64,000 nt of DNA from Myxocyprinus asiaticus (GCF_019703515.2 NC_059368.1:35118735-35182734), one strand, 5' to 3'; numbered from the stretch's first letter, positions 11,204 through 23,487 are shown. Program-made: numbers and translations. Notes: generated by a model not told the origin, from the sequence alone.

Positions 11204-11738
11204 TGTCATTTATGTGTTTTGAATTATGTTTTGACCTCCATGTCTTTTATTTTGAAATTAGTTTACTTCCTGTTTCTTGTCGTGTGAGTTCCTGTTTCCT
11301 TGTCATGTGACCATCTTGTTTCACCATGTTTATTAGTCCTTTCTTTTCACTGTTTTATGATTTATTGGTCTTGTTGTCTGTTCATCAGTTCTGTTTGGTC
11401 ATTGGTTCTTTTTTTCATTGTCTAGTTATCTTGTTATTAGTTCAGTCTTTCCATTAGTTGTCATCTTATCTTGTCTGAGTATTTATAGACCTCATGTTTA
11501 CCTTTTGTCTTTGTCGAGTATTGTGATTGTTTAATTGAGTAACGTTGTTCTCGGTTTTCTTGGTCTTAGTAATGTTATCAAGTTTATTTCGATATTTTCA
11601 CCTTTTGGATATTTCACGTTTTGGATAATTTCACATCATCGATTGCACGTCATGTAAATAAACTGCACTTGGACTCATTACTTTATCAGTCTCGTCATCG
11701 TCTCGTTCCAGATCTGCCTGCCTTGCCTCAATGTTACA
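11204..11738 (+). repeat. 3' LTR of a truncated LTR retroelement
   Basis: A 535-bp segment from TGTCATT to GTTACA, preceded by a polypurine tract and holding an AATAAA signal near 11657. No 5' partner LTR is in the window, so the element is truncated on its 5' side. Its right flank falls in the same old repeat family as 5128-5760. Confidence 0.65.
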
Positions 11739-11789
11739 ATAGGCCCAACAATATACAAAGTTATTAATGTAACACTTGGTGTTTAGGAT

Positions 11790-11960
11790 AAATAATAGAT
11801 GTTTTAAATCCATAAACAACAGCAAAAGTGTGATTTACCAGTTTAACATATGCAACAAACACTGGTCTAAATACTGTATAAGTATTTACCACATTACCAC
11901 AAGTAAAGTTCATTTGTCATGTCTTGTCCATTTATGTCAAAATAAATGGAGATAACAATC
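11790..11960. repeat. Old dispersed repeat, copy 2
   Basis: Resembles 5128-5233 plus 5687-5760, continuing across the point where that copy carries a solo LTR. Family unknown. Confidence 0.5.
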
Positions 11961-12209
11961 CCTTTTCGGAAATAAGGTCTAAGCTGAAATATTCCACACT
12001 CATTTTTAAAAATTGAACTTTAAATAAAATAATTAAACTGAATTCTTAAAGTTGAAAAGTTATATATTTTTTTAAATAAGTTTCTAAAACTGCACTTACC
12101 TACTCATTTTAGAACAACTCATAAATTCACTTCTGAAACCGGTAACAAAACAGACATAAGCAGTTGTATCCCCAGTACTTGATTAAAGTTATTTTAAAAC
12201 CAAAATGTC

Positions 12210-12900
12210 TTAAAAGGAATAGTTCACCCAAAAATTTAAATTCTCTCATCATTTACTCACCCTCATGCCATCTCAGATGTGTATGACTTTCTTTCTTCTG
12301 CTGAACACAACATTTTTTTAGAAGGATATCTCAGCTCTGTAGGTCAATACAATGCAAGTAAAAGGGTGCCAAAATTTTGAACATAAAAGTACTCCAGACA
12401 ACTCCAGTGGTTAAGTCTTCTGAAGCGATATGATGTGGGTGAGGAACAGATCAATATTTAAGGCTTTTTTTTTTTTTTAACTATAAATCCTCCTCCCTGC
12501 TCAGTCAATTTCCACTTCAGTTTCACTTTCCCATTCTTCTTCTGTTTTTGGTGATTCACAGTCTTAATGCTTATCGCCCCCTAATGGGCAGAGAGGAGAA
12601 TTTATGATAAGAATGACTTAAATATTGATCTGTTTCTCACCCACACCTATCATCTCGTGTCTGAACACATGGATTTAACCACTGGAGTCATATGGATTAC
12701 TTTTTTTCTTCCTTTATGTGGATTTTGGAGCTTCAGGATTTTGGCACCCATTCACTTCCATTGTGAGGACCTACAGAGCTGAAATATTCTTTTAAAAATC
12801 TTCACTTGTGTTCTGCAGAAGAAAAAAAGTCATACACATCTGTGATGCCAGGAGGGTGAGTAAATGAGAGAATTTTCATTTGTGGGTGAACTCCCTTTAA
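12210..12900. mobile_element. Palindromic MITE with TTAA ends
   Basis: The left end TTAAAAGGAATAGTTCACCC and the right end GGGTGAACTCCCTTTAA are inverted. Inverted similarity continues through both arms (GTGTATGACTTTCTTTCTTC left; its complement right) towards a centre near 12550. TTAA occurs at both ends, the piggyBac-type target. No coding capacity. This sequence type is very common in cyprinid genomes, from memory. Confidence 0.75.
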
Positions 12901-13588
12901 GCTTCCATTTTACTGGATAAAGCATAATAAATTATTTTTAAATACATCACAATAAAGTACATTTATTGTATTATAAAACAAATAAAAAGCATTTTTTACA
13001 AATGCTGCCAATCATTTGCCACTCCAATTGAAGAATGACCCTATTAACAATAGCATAGCAATAACAAATTGTTATTTGTATACAGAGGCATTTTGAATAC
13101 AAATACATTGATTCACTGCAGTGCACTGCAATACTGTTTATATTTTGTGAAGAAAAACACAGTAGATCTGTAAAGTTGTTTATTAAAAAAATATAAAAAG
13201 ATACAAAGGTAAAGATGCCGTGATATAGGCCTATATTATATTAGAGATATAGAGAACTCGTGTAAGATTATATGCAAAGGCAAAAAATGAAGCAATGTGG
13301 AATACATTATGAAGACAATCCACATAAGTTAAAAAAAAAAAAAAAAAAAAACGTTTAAAGGGGATGGCAGTCATGCAGCAATATCATTTGATGCAAATGA
13401 ATTACACATCCTCACTGCTGGTTCAGGATTTCTTCATCAAGTTACTTCGGTTTTTAATGTCGGTGGTTAAAACAGCTTTCTGTGCTTTAGCGCCATCTGT
13501 TGCTGGTTTTGGTAACGGCAACGGCAACGGCTTGACACGTGATTCAGTGCTCATATGTTATTGGTCAGAGCATTTCATCAGCCAGCGT

Positions 13589-13632
<44 letters not shown>

Positions 13633-13860
13633 GTCACCAAAAACAACAACAACAACAACAAAAAAAGCCTCGCTTTGTCAGCACGTGATCCGGCACAAAT
13701 GATGTTGCTCCAGGTGTGAATGGCTGGTTATGAATTCATTGTTTCAAAGCAAACTGTTCACCATGGCGACAAATTGCTGCAAAATTCACATTTGGTAAGC
13801 AAAGGCCAAAAGACCACAACGGTTTGGAGACTATATATACTTATATAGCCTAGATAGTGC

Positions 13861-13925
<65 letters not shown>

Positions 13926-15179
13926 TATGGTTTTATACTGTATATACAGTTATTATATGGCTATCTGAAATACTTGATCCTGATTGGTCAATCGTGGCAT
14001 TTAGCGGTCAAATATTTCTTAAGACCATTGACCTTGGCAATCTGTGTTTTCTATTCAGTCTCTCGTATCACTCTGCACTCTCTACAATTAAGCTAATAAA
14101 ACAATTTCAATTCAAATTAATATGTCAATTACTTATTTGGTAAGTAGACATGTAATAAGTGGGATAATGTACAGACAGCTGGTCATTATTGCAAAATAAA
14201 GCCCTTCCGGATGATACAATATCATGTCAGGGTTTATGGCTGTATATTATCCCTTACATATAGACAGTATATACTGTATGTATTTTACCTGAATTCACTC
14301 TAAATAAGCCATTATGCTACTATAATGCACAATACATGAAGTTCTTATTATAATAGCATTTTTACATGTCAGTCATCATGTTTCTTATATGCTGCAGCAT
14401 ATGAAAATAACTAAAGAGAAGTTCAAAGTCAAAGCTCCAGGGTCTGTCCTTCACTATCCACCCTGAGCTGATTTAGCTCTGCCAAAACCCTTGTTTCAAT
14501 TTCATTTCTCTCTTGTGAGCCCATTAGGGGTATTTGGGCTACGATTGTGTATTTAAAGCAGAGTGCATTATTCATGCTTGTTTTTTTTTTAATCATCCCA
14601 GGTTCAGGGTCAGGGTGGATTATGAGATTTGTGTCCTCTTCCCCCTCCCCATTGTTTTCAGGTGAAGTAGGCCATCTCTTACAACAGCCCGTAGCCTCAT
14701 ATGAACTCAGTTACCCAGAAGGCTCTGTCTGGATGACAAAGAGGGAGAATATAGCAGGAGTCTGTGTGTGTGTTTTAAACAGGACGAACTGTGAAAAAAG
14801 CATACCCTTTTTGAGCACAAACCTGAAAATGATATACTCAACATACTGTAAGTTCATAAACCCTTAGGACTACAGGTCTTAGTCTGGTCTATTTTGAAAG
14901 TTGACACTTTCTACTCTAGAGTTTTAAAGGATCACTAAGTAATTTTTCCATTTTAAAAAGTTACTCATAATGAAATTAATACCTAAAAAATGGATAAATA
15001 TGATTAAAATTATGTAAACTTATATGAGGTGATGATTACAGTCGTATTAGTGACCTATAAAAAGCTGTTTTATTAAACAGTACATGAAGCTGGTCTCCTC
15101 ATGGGGGCCACCATGTTGAGATCACATGACCAGCCAATACTACTTATTTCATTTTTACATTTGATTGCTATCAAATATA
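12901..15179. other. No gene recognised; simple repeats
   Basis: Contains a poly-A tract (13331-13350), poly-T (13591-13627) and a (TA)n tract (13864-13924). Several 60-110 codon frames occur but have biased composition or no recognisable domain. Confidence 0.5.
13864..13924. repeat. (TA)n microsatellite
   Basis: About 30 uninterrupted TA units. Confidence 0.95.
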
Positions 15180-15717
15180 ACACCTCAGTTTTTTGCTGTA
15201 GAAGTTGCCATTACAGTACATCCATCAAGAGTCCAATTATATTTAAGGAAATTTCTTGCCATCCACTTTTTGATATCATTTATGCACTACTTCGGGTTTC
15301 AAAGAAATATAAAGCTGGGTATCGTCGGCATAACAGTGAAAACTAATTCCATGGTTTCTGATCATGTCTCGCAGGGAGAGCATATAAAGGGAGAAAAGTA
15401 GAAGCCCTAAAACTGATCCCTGTGGCACTCCATACTTAATTTTAATTTGATCTGACAGTTCCTCATTTACACAGAGAAAGTGGTAGTGGTCAGAGAGATA
15501 GAACCTAAACCAAGCTAATGCCAGTCCAAAAATGCCAACATAATTCTCAAGCCTATCCAAGAGAATGTCATGATCTATGGTGTCGAAGGCAGCACAAAGA
15601 GCACTAGAAGAGAAATGCAGCCACGATCAGATGATAAGAGCAAGTCATTTGTAACTCTGATAAGTGCAGTCTCTATACTATGATGGGGCCTAAATCCTGA
15701 CTGAAATTCTTCATATA
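15180..15717 (-). pseudogene. LINE family B reverse transcriptase fragment
   Basis: Minus-strand frame 15560-15276 has [19 protein letters not shown], the VPQGSVLG motif and the catalytic YADD (in [15 protein letters not shown]). After about 15280 a frameshift moves the coding sequence; a sister frame continues [16 protein letters not shown] down to about 15190. Upstream, homology to 15717 is interrupted by the inserted Tc1. Broken and truncated. Confidence 0.75.
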
Positions 15718-17333
15718 CAGTGCATCCAGAAAGTATTCACAGCGCTTAACTTTTTCCACATTTTGTTATGTTACAGCCTTATTCCAAAATGGATTAAATT
15801 CAATATTTTCCTCAAAATTCAACAAACAATACCCCATAATGACAACATGAAAGAAGTTTGTTTGAAATCTTTGCAAATTTATTAAAAATAAAAAATGAAA
15901 AAAAATCACATGTACATAAGTATTCACAGCCTTTGCTCAATACTTTGTTGAAGCACCTTTGGCACCAATTACAGCCTCAAGTCTTTTTGAGTATGATGCT
16001 ACAAGCTTGGCACACCTATTTTGGGGCAGTTTCTCCCATTCTTCTTTGCAGGACCTCTCAAGCTCCATCAGGTTGGATGGGGAGTGTCGGTGCACAGCCA
16101 TTTTCAGATCTCTCCAGAGATACTCAATCGGGTTCAAGTCTGGGCTCTGGCTGGGCCACTCAAGGACATTCACAGAGTTGTCCCGGAGCCACTCCTTTGT
16201 TATCTTGGCTGTGTGCTTAGGATCGTTGTCCTGTTGGAAGATGAACCTTTGCCCCAGTCTGAGGTCCAGAGCACTCTGGAGCAGGTTTTCGTCAAGGATG
16301 TCTCTGTACATTGCTGCATTCATCTTTCCCTCGATCCTGACTATTCTCCCAGTTCCTGCCACTGAAAAACATCCCCACAGCATGATGCTGCCACCACCAT
16401 GCTTCACTGTAGGGATGGTATTGGCCAGGTGATGAGTGGTGCCTGGTTTCCCCTAGGCATGACGCTTGCCATTCAGGCCAAAGAGTTCAGTCTTTGTTTC
16501 TAATTGTCTGAGAGTCCTTCACGTGCCTTTTGGCAAACTCCAGGCGGGCTGTCATGTGCCTTTTACTGAGGAGTGGCTTCTGTCTGGCCACTCTACCATA
16601 CAGGCCTGATTGGTGGAGTGCTGCAGAGATGGTTGTTCTTCTGGAAGGTTCTCCTCTCTCCACAGAGAAACGCTGGAGCTCTGTCAGAGTGACCATCAGG
16701 TTCTTGGTCACCTCCCTGACTAAGGCCCTTCTCCCCCGATCGCTCAGTTTGGCTGGGCGGCCAGCTCTAGGAAGAGTCCTGGTGGTTCCAAACTTCTTCC
16801 ATTTACGGATGATGGAGGCCACTGTGCTCATTGGGACCTTCAATGCTGCAGAAAATGTTTCTGTACCCTTCCCCAGATCTGTGCCTCGATACATCCTGTC
16901 TCGGAGGTCTACAGACAATTCCTTGTACTTCATGCCTTGGTTTGTGCTCTGATATGCACTGTTAACAGTGGTATCTTATATAGACAGGTGTGTGCCTCTC
17001 CAAATCATGTCAAATCAACTGAATTTACCACAGGTGAACTCCAATCAAGTTGTAGAAATGTCTCAAGGATGATCAGTGGAAACAGGATGCACCTGAGCTC
17101 AATTTTGAGTGTCATGGCAAAGGCTGTGAATACTTATGTACATGTGATTTTTTCATTTTTTATTTTTAATAAATTTGCAAAGATTTCAAACAAACTTCTT
17201 TCACGTTGTCATTATGGGGTATTGTTTGTAGAATTTTGAGGAAAATAATGAATTTAATCCATTTTGGAATAAGGCTGTAACATAACAAAATGTGGAAAAA
17301 GTGAAGCGCTGTGAATACTTTCCGGATGCACTG
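15718..17333 (-). mobile_element. Tc1-like transposon, copy A
   Basis: Complete element of 1616 bp bounded by inverted termini beginning CAGTGCATCC at both ends; inverted similarity extends about 200 bp inward. The target TA is present on both sides (15716-15717 and 17334-17335). It lies inside LINE family B and splits its RT from the upstream coding region. Copies of the same family are at 41862-42108 (fragment) and 42794-44382. Confidence 0.9.
15937..16933 (-). pseudogene. Tc1 transposase lacking its first catalytic Asp (copy A)
   Basis: The N-terminal half (16933-16487) starts MKYKELSVDLRDRMYRG with two helix-turn-helix regions (PMSTVASIIRKWKKFGTT; GRPAKLSDRGRRAL). The frame breaks after DSQTIRNKD at about 16490: the block that normally carries W-x-D-E-T-K is missing and the next residues are [11 protein letters not shown] then a TAG. 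The C-terminal half (16407-15937) has [12 protein letters not shown], the second Asp in [11 protein letters not shown], and the Glu in [11 protein letters not shown] with 34 residues between them. Without the first Asp it cannot be active. The copy at 43013-44009 has the same deletion. Confidence 0.9.
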
Positions 17334-17335
17334 TA

Positions 17336-17928
17336 TACCATTTTTCTGTAAAAATTAACAGTTGGGAGGACACTACCTTTTCTAGTATTTTCGACATAAA
17401 TGGATGATTTGAAATCGGTCTATAATTAGCCAATTCTCCTGGATCAAGCTGTGGTTTCTTGATAAGCAGTTTGATAACTGCCAGTTTAAAGTTTCTTTAT
17501 GGATAATAATAATGGATATAAATAAAGGATAATAATGGTCTGAGTTAATAATATTAAGAAGAGGTTCTGAGATTACAGGAAACCTCTTTTAGGAGTTTCG
17601 TCTGTATTGGATCTAACATACATGTTATTGATTTTGATGTTTTGATCATTTTTGTTGGCTCTTCCTGACCTATAACAGTGAAGGATTGAAGTTGCTTGTA
17701 GAGAATAAATTTAGTCTTCTGGGTAGAATTTAGTTTTCTTTTTTCAGTAAAGAAATTCGTAAAGTCATTACTACTATGCTGCGATAGAATAGCTGGTTCA
17801 GTTGAAGTTTTATTCCTAACCAGTTTAGCCACAGTACTGAATAAACACCTAGGATTGTTGTGGTTATTTTCTATGAGTTTGCTCAAATATGCAGACCTGG
17901 CAGTTTTTAGAGCCTGTCTGTAGTGCAC
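17336..17928 (-). pseudogene. LINE family B, endonuclease-RT linker and early RT
   Basis: The minus-strand frame 17928-17554 reads YRQALKTARSAYLSKLIE and NNPRCLFSTVAKLV, the linker that precedes RT in L2/CR1-like ORF2 proteins, and ends at a stop before the RT core. From 17554 down to the Tc1 junction (17335) more RT-region sequence is present without a long open frame. Confidence 0.65.
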
Positions 17929-18045
17929 CGCTTAATACCTCTAATTTTGTATTCTTCCACTTATGCTCCATTTTCCAAGTTGCTCTCTTAAGAGCATGAG
18001 TGTGATCATTGTACCATGGTGCAGGATTTTTCTCTTTAACTTTCT

Positions 18046-18883
18046 TTAATTGAAGGGGGGGGGGGGGGGTGTGACATTATCTAGAGTGCTAGAGAAGACT
18101 GTATTCATATTTTCTGTGACAACATCAAGTTTTTCTGAACTTTTTGGCATACTGTGTATTTGAGACAAATCTGGAAGATTATTAGTGAAGCTATCTTTAG
18201 GAGTTGAAAGAATAGTTCTACCTGAATGATAATGTTGCATAGATTGAGTGACCTTTGCTAAGCGTAGCATACAAGAGACAAGGTATTGATCTGAGATATC
18301 ATCAGTCTGCGGCAGAATTTCTATATTATCAACATCAATTCCAAATGACAAAATTAGATCTAGCGTATAATTTTGGCAATGAGTTGGACCTTTCACATTT
18401 TGTCTAACCCAAACAGAGTTGAGAATATCGATACATGCTAATCCCACTGTATCATTTTTGTTATGTGTGTGGGTGTTGAAGTCACTGACAATTAAAGCTC
18501 TGTCCACAGCAACTACTAGATCTGACATAAAATAAGCAAATTCTCGAAGGAATTCAGAATATGGCCCTGGTGGTCTATATACTGTTGCAAGAACAAAAGA
18601 CAACAAAGATTTTGTATTTATATCTGACTGTCACATTAAGCATTATCAGTTGAAAAGAATTCAATTTATATCCTGCCCTTTGAGTAGCACTAAAAATAAC
18701 ACTGTAAACACCTCCTGTTCGACCTTTAAGACGAGGCTTATGTTTATAACAATACCCTGAGGGAGTAGACTCTTTTAAACTAATATATTCAACTGTTTTA
18801 ATCCATGTTTCTGTCAAACAGAGCGAATCTAAACTATTATCTTTAATAATTTCATTTACAATTAGTGATTTGGATGGAAGCAA
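18046..18883 (-). pseudogene. LINE family B endonuclease domain (APE-type)
   Basis: Two minus-strand frames together cover an apurinic-type endonuclease that nicks target DNA. Frame 18883-18575 has SLDSLCLTETWIK, with the catalytic Glu in LTETW. Frame 18606-18046 has LATVYRPPGPYSEF and ALIVSDFNTHTHN, a variant of the GDFN block. The C-terminal SDH-type block reads DDISDQYLVSC, so the usual His is replaced. A frameshift near 18590 and a G homopolymer (about 18056-18069) break the frame. Confidence 0.75.
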
Positions 18884-19247
18884 TCAAATGTTTTGTAGCC
18901 CTACCTTTATATGATGTTTATCTTCAGTTTATATATTTATTTATTTATTTATTGAAGTTTGACATCAGTCAGTTTTTTTCTAAATCACTTAATGAGGGTT
19001 TTGTTTTTGGTAGTTCAGGGGACAGACACAGACTCTATATGATATATCGGTGATTCATTCTCTATGTGTTGCAATTTATGTGACCTGTGTGACGTCTCAA
19101 GGCAACTAGCAGAGGTTTGGATTAGCCAGTTTGTCTGCTTCCTGACCTAGGCCCCAGTTACTATCACTATTAAGACTACAAGCCATATTACTAGAGAGGG
19201 GAGCAGCACCTTCCCCAGAGAGATGGAGAACGTGTCTCTTTTGCAGG

Positions 19248-19970
19248 TCAGGTCTTCCCCAAAAACTCTTCCAATTGTCTAGGAATCCTATGTGTCTCCG
19301 GACACCACTCAGACATCCAGCCGTTCAGTGACACTAATCTACTATAAACCTCATTACCACAATGAGCAGGGAGGGGGCCAGAGCATATTACAGTGTCTGA
19401 CATTGTATTTGCAAGTTCACACACCTCTTTAACATTATCTTTAGTGATCTCCGACTGGCAAAGCCGGACATCGTTAGTGCTGACATGAATAACATTCTTA
19501 GAAAATCTACATTTAGCATTAGCCAGCACATGTAAATTTGATCTGATGTCAGACGATCTGGCACCTGAAATGCATTTAACAATAGTGGCTGGAGTCTCTA
19601 TTTCCATGTTCCTTACAACAGAGTTACCAACAACAAGAGCGCTTTCAACATGATTCTCAGCGGGTGCATCACTGAGTGGGGAGAATCGATTGGAAATCCT
19701 AACAGGAACGGGAGAGTGGTGTTGCTTTGTCCTACGAGTATGTTGCAGAGATGTCACCCAAATGCCCTGCTGCAGGGGCTCTACAGCCGGAACCAAATTG
19801 TGTGTCTTGCTCGCTGTACTACCCGCATCCGAAACAGTATCTACTGGCATCTCTTTCTCACTGACGTCCACTAGCGTTTATATGTTTGTCTCTAATTCAT
19901 TTATCTTTTCCATCAGCTTGACTAATTCTTTACATTTACCATGTGTACCACATTTACTACATTTACCACA
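19248..19970 (-). pseudogene. LINE family B ORF1, zinc-knuckle end and esterase-like domain
   Basis: ORF1-type protein of L2/CR1-like LINEs. Reading down from 19970, a Cys-rich segment (CGKCSKCGTHGKC) is followed by a short coiled-coil-like helix (LVKLMEKINELE), an in-frame TAA (19880-19878), then an open frame from 19871. That frame contains ESALVVGNSVVRNM (nucleophile-type GxS block), SGARSSDI, VSTNDVR and a terminal GWMSEWCPETH-like block. Together these suggest an SGNH/esterase-like ORF1 domain, as known in CR1/L2 ORF1. The start lies across the inserted LINE at 23579. One nonsense codon plus the insertion inactivate it. Confidence 0.65.
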
Positions 19971-19972
19971 TG

Positions 19973-22900
19973 AGACTCAAGATGGCGCCGAGTATGGCTG
20001 CTGCGTTGCGAGCTCCGACACAACATAGCAATGTTTTGTTTGTTTTGTTTACAATTCTTATGTTTTTTGTCTTGGATGTTGTCTGCCTTATTGTCTACGA
20101 CAGACAAACATTTTTGGACATTGGTTCAGCGATCTCACACCGAAAACCGGACTTCACATTCCTCAATGCCGACCCGCTGTTTACAAACATGCAAGCGGAG
20201 CCCTTTGTCTGGGCAGCACGGCCGCGGAAACGCAGGAGGAAAAGGGGAAACAGAGCCGGCGTTCTCATCAGAGTAAGACGCCGCGCAAATCGACCCCCGC
20301 TACCCAGTATTCTACTGGCAAATGTTCAGTCTCTGGATAACAAGCTCTGCGAGCTGAAAGCGCGGATCTCTTTCCAACGAGAGACGAGGGACTGCTGCAT
20401 TATCTGCCTTATTATAACAGAAACTTGGATGTCTGCGGAGATTCCAGACTCAGCTATTGAACCCGCGGGGTTCTCCATGCACCGAGCGGACAGAGCGAAA
20501 GACCTCTCAGGTAAAACTAGAGGAGGTGGTGTATGTTTTATGATCAACAAATCCTGGTGTGATCAGAGGAACGTACATTCCATCAAGTCTTTCTGTTCTC
20601 CTGATCTGGAATTTCTTATGCTTCTGTGTCGACCATTCTGGCTACCAAGGGAATTCACAGCGGTCATTATCACTGCTGTGTACATTCCGCCACAAGCCGA
20701 CACAGACCGGGCACTCAAGGAACTGTATGGGAGTATAAGTGAGCAAGAAACCGCGCACCCTGAGGCCACGTTCATTGTGACCGGGGACTTTAATAAAGCC
20801 AGTTTAAAATCAGTCGCACCAAAATATCACCAGCACATTAGTTTCAACACACGAGGGGACCGGGTTTTGGATCATTGCTACTCTCCGTTCCGGGATGGCT
20901 ACAAATCCCTCCCCCGCCCACCATTTGGCAAATCGGACCACTCTTCCATTCTGCTTCTGCCCGCTTACAGGCAGAAACTGAAACAGGAAGCACCCACCCT
21001 CAGAACGATCCAGTGCTGGTCGGACCAATCAGACTCTATGCTACAAGACTGTTTTGATCACACGGACTGGGAGATGTTCCGGTCCGCCTCTGATGACGAC
21101 ATCGAGCTTTACGCTGATAGCGTAATGTGTTTCATCAGAAAGTGCGTAGAGGAAGTGATTCCGACCAGTACTGTACGAATCTATCCGAATCAGAAGCCGT
21201 GGATCAATAGCGATGTTCGCGCGGCACTTAATGTGTGGACCTCCGCTTTTAATTCCGGGAACGCGGAGGAGCATAAACAAGCCAGTTATGCCCTCCAAAA
21301 AACTATCAAAACAGCAAAACGCCAGTACAGGGACAAGACTGAAGGACAGTTTAACACCACCAACTCTAGAAGCATGTGGCAGGGAATTAACATCATCACG
21401 GACTTTAAAGGGAATAAAAACTCTGCCATGAACACCGCTGCCTCTCTACCGGATGAGCTAAATACTTTTTATGCTTGTTTCGAGGGAAATAACACCGCCC
21501 TCGTGGAGAGAGCTCTCGCGGCTGAAGCTACAGAGGTCAGTTCACTCTCCGTCTCTGTAGCGGATGTAACCCGATCCTTCCGACGGGTGAATATCCGCAA
21601 AGCCGCAGGCCCAGACGGCATTCCGGGCCGCGTCATCAGAGCGTGCGCGAACCAGCTGGCTGGTGTTTTTACGGACATTTTCAACCTTTCCCTCTCTTTG
21701 TCTGTAGTCCCCACATGCTTTAAAACATCCACCATTTTGCCTGTTCCAAAACAATCAAAAATAACTTGTTTAAATGACTGGCGTCCTGTTGCTCTGACCC
21801 CCATCATCAGCAAATGTTTTGAGAGACTAATCAGAGATTACATCTGCTCTGTCTTGCCACTCAATCTTGACCCGCTGCAGTTTGCTTACTGCAACAACCG
21901 CTCCACTGATGATGCCATTGCATCTACAATACACACTGCTCTCTCCCACCTGGAAAAAAAGAACACTTATGTGAGAATGTTGTTTGTAGACTACAGCTCA
22001 GCATTCAACACCATAGTGCCCTCCAAGCTAGATGAGAAACTCCGGGCTCTGGGCTTAAAGAGCTCGCTGTGCAGCTGGATCCTGGACTTCCTGTCAAGCA
22101 GACGCCAAGTTGTTAGAATAGGCAGCAACATCTCCTCATCACTGATCCTCAACACTGGAGCCCCACAGGGCTGTGTTCTCAGCCCACTACTGTATTCCTT
22201 GTACACACATGACTGTGTGGCAACACATAGCTCCAATGCCATCATTAAGTTTGCTGATGACACGACGGTGGTAGGTCTGATCACTGACAATGATGAAACA
22301 GCCTACAGAGAGGAGGTGCACACTCTGACACACTGGTGTCAGGAGCACAACCTCTCCCTCAATGTCAGTAAGACAAAGGAGCTTGTGGTGGACTTCAGAA
22401 GAAAAGACAGAGAACACAGTCCCATCACCATCAATGGAGCACCAGTGGAGAGAGTCAGCAGCTTCAAGTTCCTGGGTGTCCACATCACTGAGGAACTCAC
22501 ATGGTCCGTCCACACTGAAGTCGTTGTGAAGAAGGCTCATCAGCGCCTCTTCTTCCTGAGACGGCTGAGGAAGTTTGGAATGAACCGCCACATCCTCACA
22601 CGGTTCTACACCTGCACTGTGGAGAGCATCCTGACTGGCTGTATCTCCGCCTGGTACGGCAATAGCACCGCCCACAACCGCAAAGCACTGCAAAGGGTGG
22701 TGCGAACTGCCAAACACATCATCTGAGGTGAGCTTCCCTCCCTCCAGGAAATATACACAAGGCGGTGTGTGAAAAAAGCTTGGAGGATCATCAGAGACTC
22801 CAGCCATCCGAGCCATGGGCTGTTCTCACTGCTACCATCAGGTAGGCGGTATCGCAGCATCAGGACCCGCACCAGCCGACTCCATGATAGCTTCTTCCCC

Positions 22901-23087
22901 CAAGCAATCAGACTTCTGAACTCTTGATCTCTCATGATCAATATACATCAGCACTGCACTTTATTACCCTTACTCTTATATCTCACACCGGACTGTCATA
23001 AATTATATTATTATTATTATATTATGTCTCTCTTAACAACTGACTATCAACCGACAGCCTGAATGTCAATACAGTACAATACTGTAC

Positions 23088-23146
<59 letters not shown>

Positions 23147-23487
23147 TTTTTTTATTTTTTATTTTTTTATATATTTTAATTTTTAATTTTTATTGAATAA
23201 TGTGTATCTATATAGTAAAAAACAAAAAAAAAAACAAAAACAAAAACAAAAACAGCGTATTGTATACTGTACAGTGTATGTTATTATTTGTATATTGTTG
23301 AGTGTAATTATGTGTATAACAGATGTTTAAATTGTGTTGTGTTAATTTGATGTTATTATAATTGGTATATGTCTCATCACTGTCACGACTGCTATGTTGA
23401 TTGGAACTGCACCCAAGAATTTCACACACCATTGCACTTGTGTATATGGCTGTGTGACAATAAAGTGATTTGATTTGATTTGATTTG
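19973..23487 (+). mobile_element. LINE family A, copy 2, full length
   Basis: Runs from AGACTCAAGATGGCGCCG at the 5' end to TTTGA/GATTT pentanucleotide repeats at the 3' end. It is flanked by ACATG on both sides (19968-19972 and 23488-23492). One long ORF fills it. The 3' UTR has a (TA)n tract (about 23091-23144) and an A-rich CAAAAA repeat (23220-23253). It was inserted in opposite orientation into ORF1 of LINE family B. The 5' UTR is only about 9 bases and no separate ORF1 is present. Confidence 0.9.
19982..22726 (+). CDS. LINE family A polyprotein (endonuclease + reverse transcriptase), premature stop
   Basis: A 914-residue frame; the ATG at 19982 is chosen because it lies at the element's 5' end and matches the start in copy 3, although the frame stays open to 19943. 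Order: a strongly hydrophobic segment (residues about 16-40, [18 protein letters not shown]); an Arg/Lys-rich region ([12 protein letters not shown]); an APE-type endonuclease ([38 protein letters not shown]); then RT with [31 protein letters not shown] and FADD (22250-22261). A TGA at 22724-22726 stands where the other copies have a Gly codon (GGA). The remaining 66 codons to RLLNS (stop 22925-22927) stay open in the same frame. Apart from this one change it looks intact. Confidence 0.9.
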   Translation: MAPSMAAALRAPTQHSNVLFVLFTILMFFVLDVVCLIVYDRQTFLDIGSAISHRKPDFTFLNADPLFTNMQAEPFVWAARPRKRRRKRGNRAGVLIRVRRRANRPPLPSILLANVQSLDNKLCELKARISFQRETRDCCIICLIITETWMSAEIPDSAIEPAGFSMHRADRAKDLSGKTRGGGVCFMINKSWCDQRNVHSIKSFCSPDLEFLMLLCRPFWLPREFTAVIITAVYIPPQADTDRALKELYGSISEQETAHPEATFIVTGDFNKASLKSVAPKYHQHISFNTRGDRVLDHCYSPFRDGYKSLPRPPFGKSDHSSILLLPAYRQKLKQEAPTLRTIQCWSDQSDSMLQDCFDHTDWEMFRSASDDDIELYADSVMCFIRKCVEEVIPTSTVRIYPNQKPWINSDVRAALNVWTSAFNSGNAEEHKQASYALQKTIKTAKRQYRDKTEGQFNTTNSRSMWQGINIITDFKGNKNSAMNTAASLPDELNTFYACFEGNNTALVERALAAEATEVSSLSVSVADVTRSFRRVNIRKAAGPDGIPGRVIRACANQLAGVFTDIFNLSLSLSVVPTCFKTSTILPVPKQSKITCLNDWRPVALTPIISKCFERLIRDYICSVLPLNLDPLQFAYCNNRSTDDAIASTIHTALSHLEKKNTYVRMLFVDYSSAFNTIVPSKLDEKLRALGLKSSLCSWILDFLSSRRQVVRIGSNISSSLILNTGAPQGCVLSPLLYSLYTHDCVATHSSNAIIKFADDTTVVGLITDNDETAYREEVHTLTHWCQEHNLSLNVSKTKELVVDFRRKDREHSPITINGAPVERVSSFKFLGVHITEELTWSVHTEVVVKKAHQRLFFLRRLRKFGMNRHILTRFYTCTVESILTGCISAWYGNSTAHNRKALQRVVRTAKHII

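Noticed and set aside
13364..13702. 112-codon ORF
   Set aside because: Includes a poly-Phe run from a poly-T tract and poly-Thr from an ACA repeat; no domain.
14547..14867. 106-codon ORF considered as a host exon
   Set aside because: No recognisable domain, no convincing splice context, weak composition.
15959..16952. Plus-strand ORFs over Tc1 copy A (and 43035-44028 over copy C)
   Set aside because: Antisense shadows of the transposase on the minus strand.
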